Of a DNA stretch of 54,387 nt, positions 53,901-54,387 are shown one piece after another; the first letter of the stretch is position 1; every line of letters begins with the position of its first letter. The notes below the pieces were generated by a model that saw nothing but the letters and a program-made list of their open reading frames with translations, was not told the origin of the DNA and made no database searches. The stretch comes from Clostridia bacterium (GTDB lineage: Bacteria; Bacillota; Clostridia; Oscillospirales; Feifaniaceae). Location: contig JAFWXR010000031.1 in NCBI GenBank assembly GCA_017517965.1, positions 1 through 54,387 of the forward strand. Reading direction: 5' to 3'. The translations under genes and the position numbers were made by a program.

Positions 53901-54387
53901 CAGTTTCTGCAATGAAGTACGTTGTTTCAAATAACAGCGGAATGACGACAATCTCAGGTGAGACGAATATCACAGCACCCGCAGGTGCAGTGGCGTTTGA
54001 CGTATACGATTACTCGGCAGCAGGATATGCTGTACCCACAGTACACGTAGACGTATCAGGTACAATAACAGGTGCAATCGAAGTATCTGAAACTGCAACA
54101 CTTGGAGTTGTAGCAGGTACATTCACGGTTGACGTTGCAGATTACTGTGCTGAAGGCTTCACAACGTCATACGATGAAGCGACAGGCACATACACTGTAG
54201 TAGAAATGCCGGCTGAACCCGTATATGCTGATTACACAGCAGTTGAAGAAGCACTTGAAAAGGTGCCTGAAGACCTTACACTCTACACGGATGAAACAGC
54301 TCAGGCTGTAACAGATGCAGTAGAAGCAGTTGTATATGACCTTCCCGCAGAACAGCAGGAAACAGTAAATGCATACGCAGCAGCAAT
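50954..54387 (+). CDS. Large exported surface protein with Big_2 domains (3' end outside window)
   Basis: The frame is open from ATG 50954 (after AAGGAGG) to the window end, 1144 codons. It begins with a signal peptide (MRKSSKLLAILLAVLMVVSV, cleaved near residue 30). Two homologous halves follow: about residues 119-430 and 563-870, each with PYVVK, a beta-helix-like run with YGGG repeats and LxVNLDD, and each followed by a Big_2 Ig-like domain (TVTLTATVSPDNVTDPTVTW; GVQLTATVAPDKADQTVVW). Then come a right-handed beta-helix-like region and a helical Glu/Ala-rich part. It resembles adhesins or cell-wall proteins of gut Clostridia. No anchor can be seen because the end is missing. Confidence 0.85.
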   Translation, partial: MRKSSKLLAILLAVLMVVSVFPVSVFAVGGEITAVDIVTETVFPTGMVTSEPTFYSTIPVKMGDAEEYTNLEGVTWTRQQEGDWDGVTVGNTYTYKPALPDGYTWAEGVEPTITVKIVDATVGANSTGARKGFLSSQATTLVPYVVKANRAAYDATGCVLLVADIGKYPSAGHVTTATDATPTEGTTSITVTDNVTLTEVYGGGHPVHHVGDTYVYINNATVSKVYGGGRSGNVTGDAYIDLTGKVNITNLRGGSYLGDTTLSGTAYVTIHDLAEGSTFKDIGRGTASKLVVNLDDSSKHFVSAVLADDATEIYINGQLYVGVIDEATVTDIPASIIAGTASEVLPTTFGELEGFTWKGDDTSAGDAVFTLTAPDGYFFEGLVKTKEYTISVTSGVVEATDVTLDKVTADIRVGETVTLTATVSPDNVTDPTVTWTASENVELVETGATVTVKGVATGEATVTATAGNVSATCVVTVNPEAVITVVHPEVFNTVFPIGTVEAPVFYDELSVVTDGVETKLSGFTWTSADYNGAVAGEYMFTAVAPASYVFAEDATPVIIVEVVEATLANASGNIGFAPTVAPTPVPYVVKGVGGKNVAYDVTGFNALDTARGTAAKYFGGSHKSASGAVATEGTTDVTITDNASIEGVYGGGYGGTMTHTGNVNITIRNATVTSVFSGGLGSGATVNANAYVDISGLVDIGTIYASGSNSSKLNGTTTIDIEQIDAASTIDAIKRVTAGTNAADTLIVNLDDTSAHLIDKVENWKTDENIKVYINGILQVPAVESVELDQTEVTLKEGGAGVQLTATVAPDKADQTVVWTVEGDAVTVENGLVTPVKAGTATVTATAGDVSASCVVTVNAVVAYAGGIGYETFAEAVAAGGQVVLLADAAGDGIVIDKDVTIDLGGYTYTINGALVGSAGTETIGFQILKDNHVMIKNGAIAADVAAIEANETNIANGNKTLKMLIQNYADLSLENVTLDMSAVSAMKYVVSNNSGMTTISGETNITAPAGAVAFDVYDYSAAGYAVPTVHVDVSGTITGAIEVSETATLGVVAGTFTVDVADYCAEGFTTSYDEATGTYTVVEMPAEPVYADYTAVEEALEKVPEDLTLYTDETAQAVTDAVEAVVYDLPAEQQETVNAYAAA

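Overview
The window looks like a chromosomal segment of a strictly anaerobic, spore-forming, Gram-positive member of the Clostridia, probably Oscillospiraceae/Ruminococcaceae-like. The grounds are the Firmicutes-type S10-spc-alpha ribosomal protein cluster with adk-map-infA-rpmJ, zinc-type S14, a class III ribonucleotide reductase (nrdDG), a SleB-type cortex hydrolase, a SpoIIQ-like LytM protein, a THF riboswitch with an ECF folate transporter, BlaI/M56 signalling and BspA-type leucine-rich-repeat surface proteins. The assignment rests on gene content and family recognition only; no database was searched.

Bases 1-3700 are the int-proximal end of an AT-rich integrative element: a leader-peptide attenuator of the kind found before ribosomal-protection tet genes (but with no tet gene behind it), small ORFs, a DeoR/HTH_11-type regulator, an excisionase and a tyrosine integrase. 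The element abuts tRNA-Ser(CGA). Integrase arm-like repeats lie on both sides of the tRNA, and two further partial copies of the tRNA 5' half lie between it and a consensus promoter, suggesting repeated integration and loss at this site.

Bases 3800-29900 are housekeeping genes: THF riboswitch and folT; a SpoIIQ-like LytM protein and a DUF896 protein; topoisomerase IV subunits parE-parC with yihY; an LTA-synthase-like sulfatase, an FrhB-family Fe-S protein and nadE; a CofE-like ligase; mgtE; a beta-CASP nuclease; a YgjP-type metallopeptidase; NrdR-box-controlled nrdD-nrdG; a small lipoprotein; sleB; thrS; a phosphohexomutase and a ROK glucokinase. Intrinsic terminators, several bidirectional, separate many of the units.

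Bases 29940-45345 hold one long ribosomal protein cluster, rpsJ through rplQ, with secY, adk, map, infA and rpoA. Its leader contains an intrinsic attenuator, a second structured leader precedes rplC, and the map product has Val where a metal-binding Glu is expected.

Bases 45400-54387 are accessory and cell-surface genes: a small ORF, a membrane-anchored XRE regulator, a BlaI repressor with an M56-M23 fusion protease (two BlaI-like operators upstream), a 709-aa leucine-rich-repeat exported protein preceded by an array of four small hairpins, and the first 1144 codons of a very large exported protein with Big_2 domains and a duplicated beta-rich module that runs off the window.
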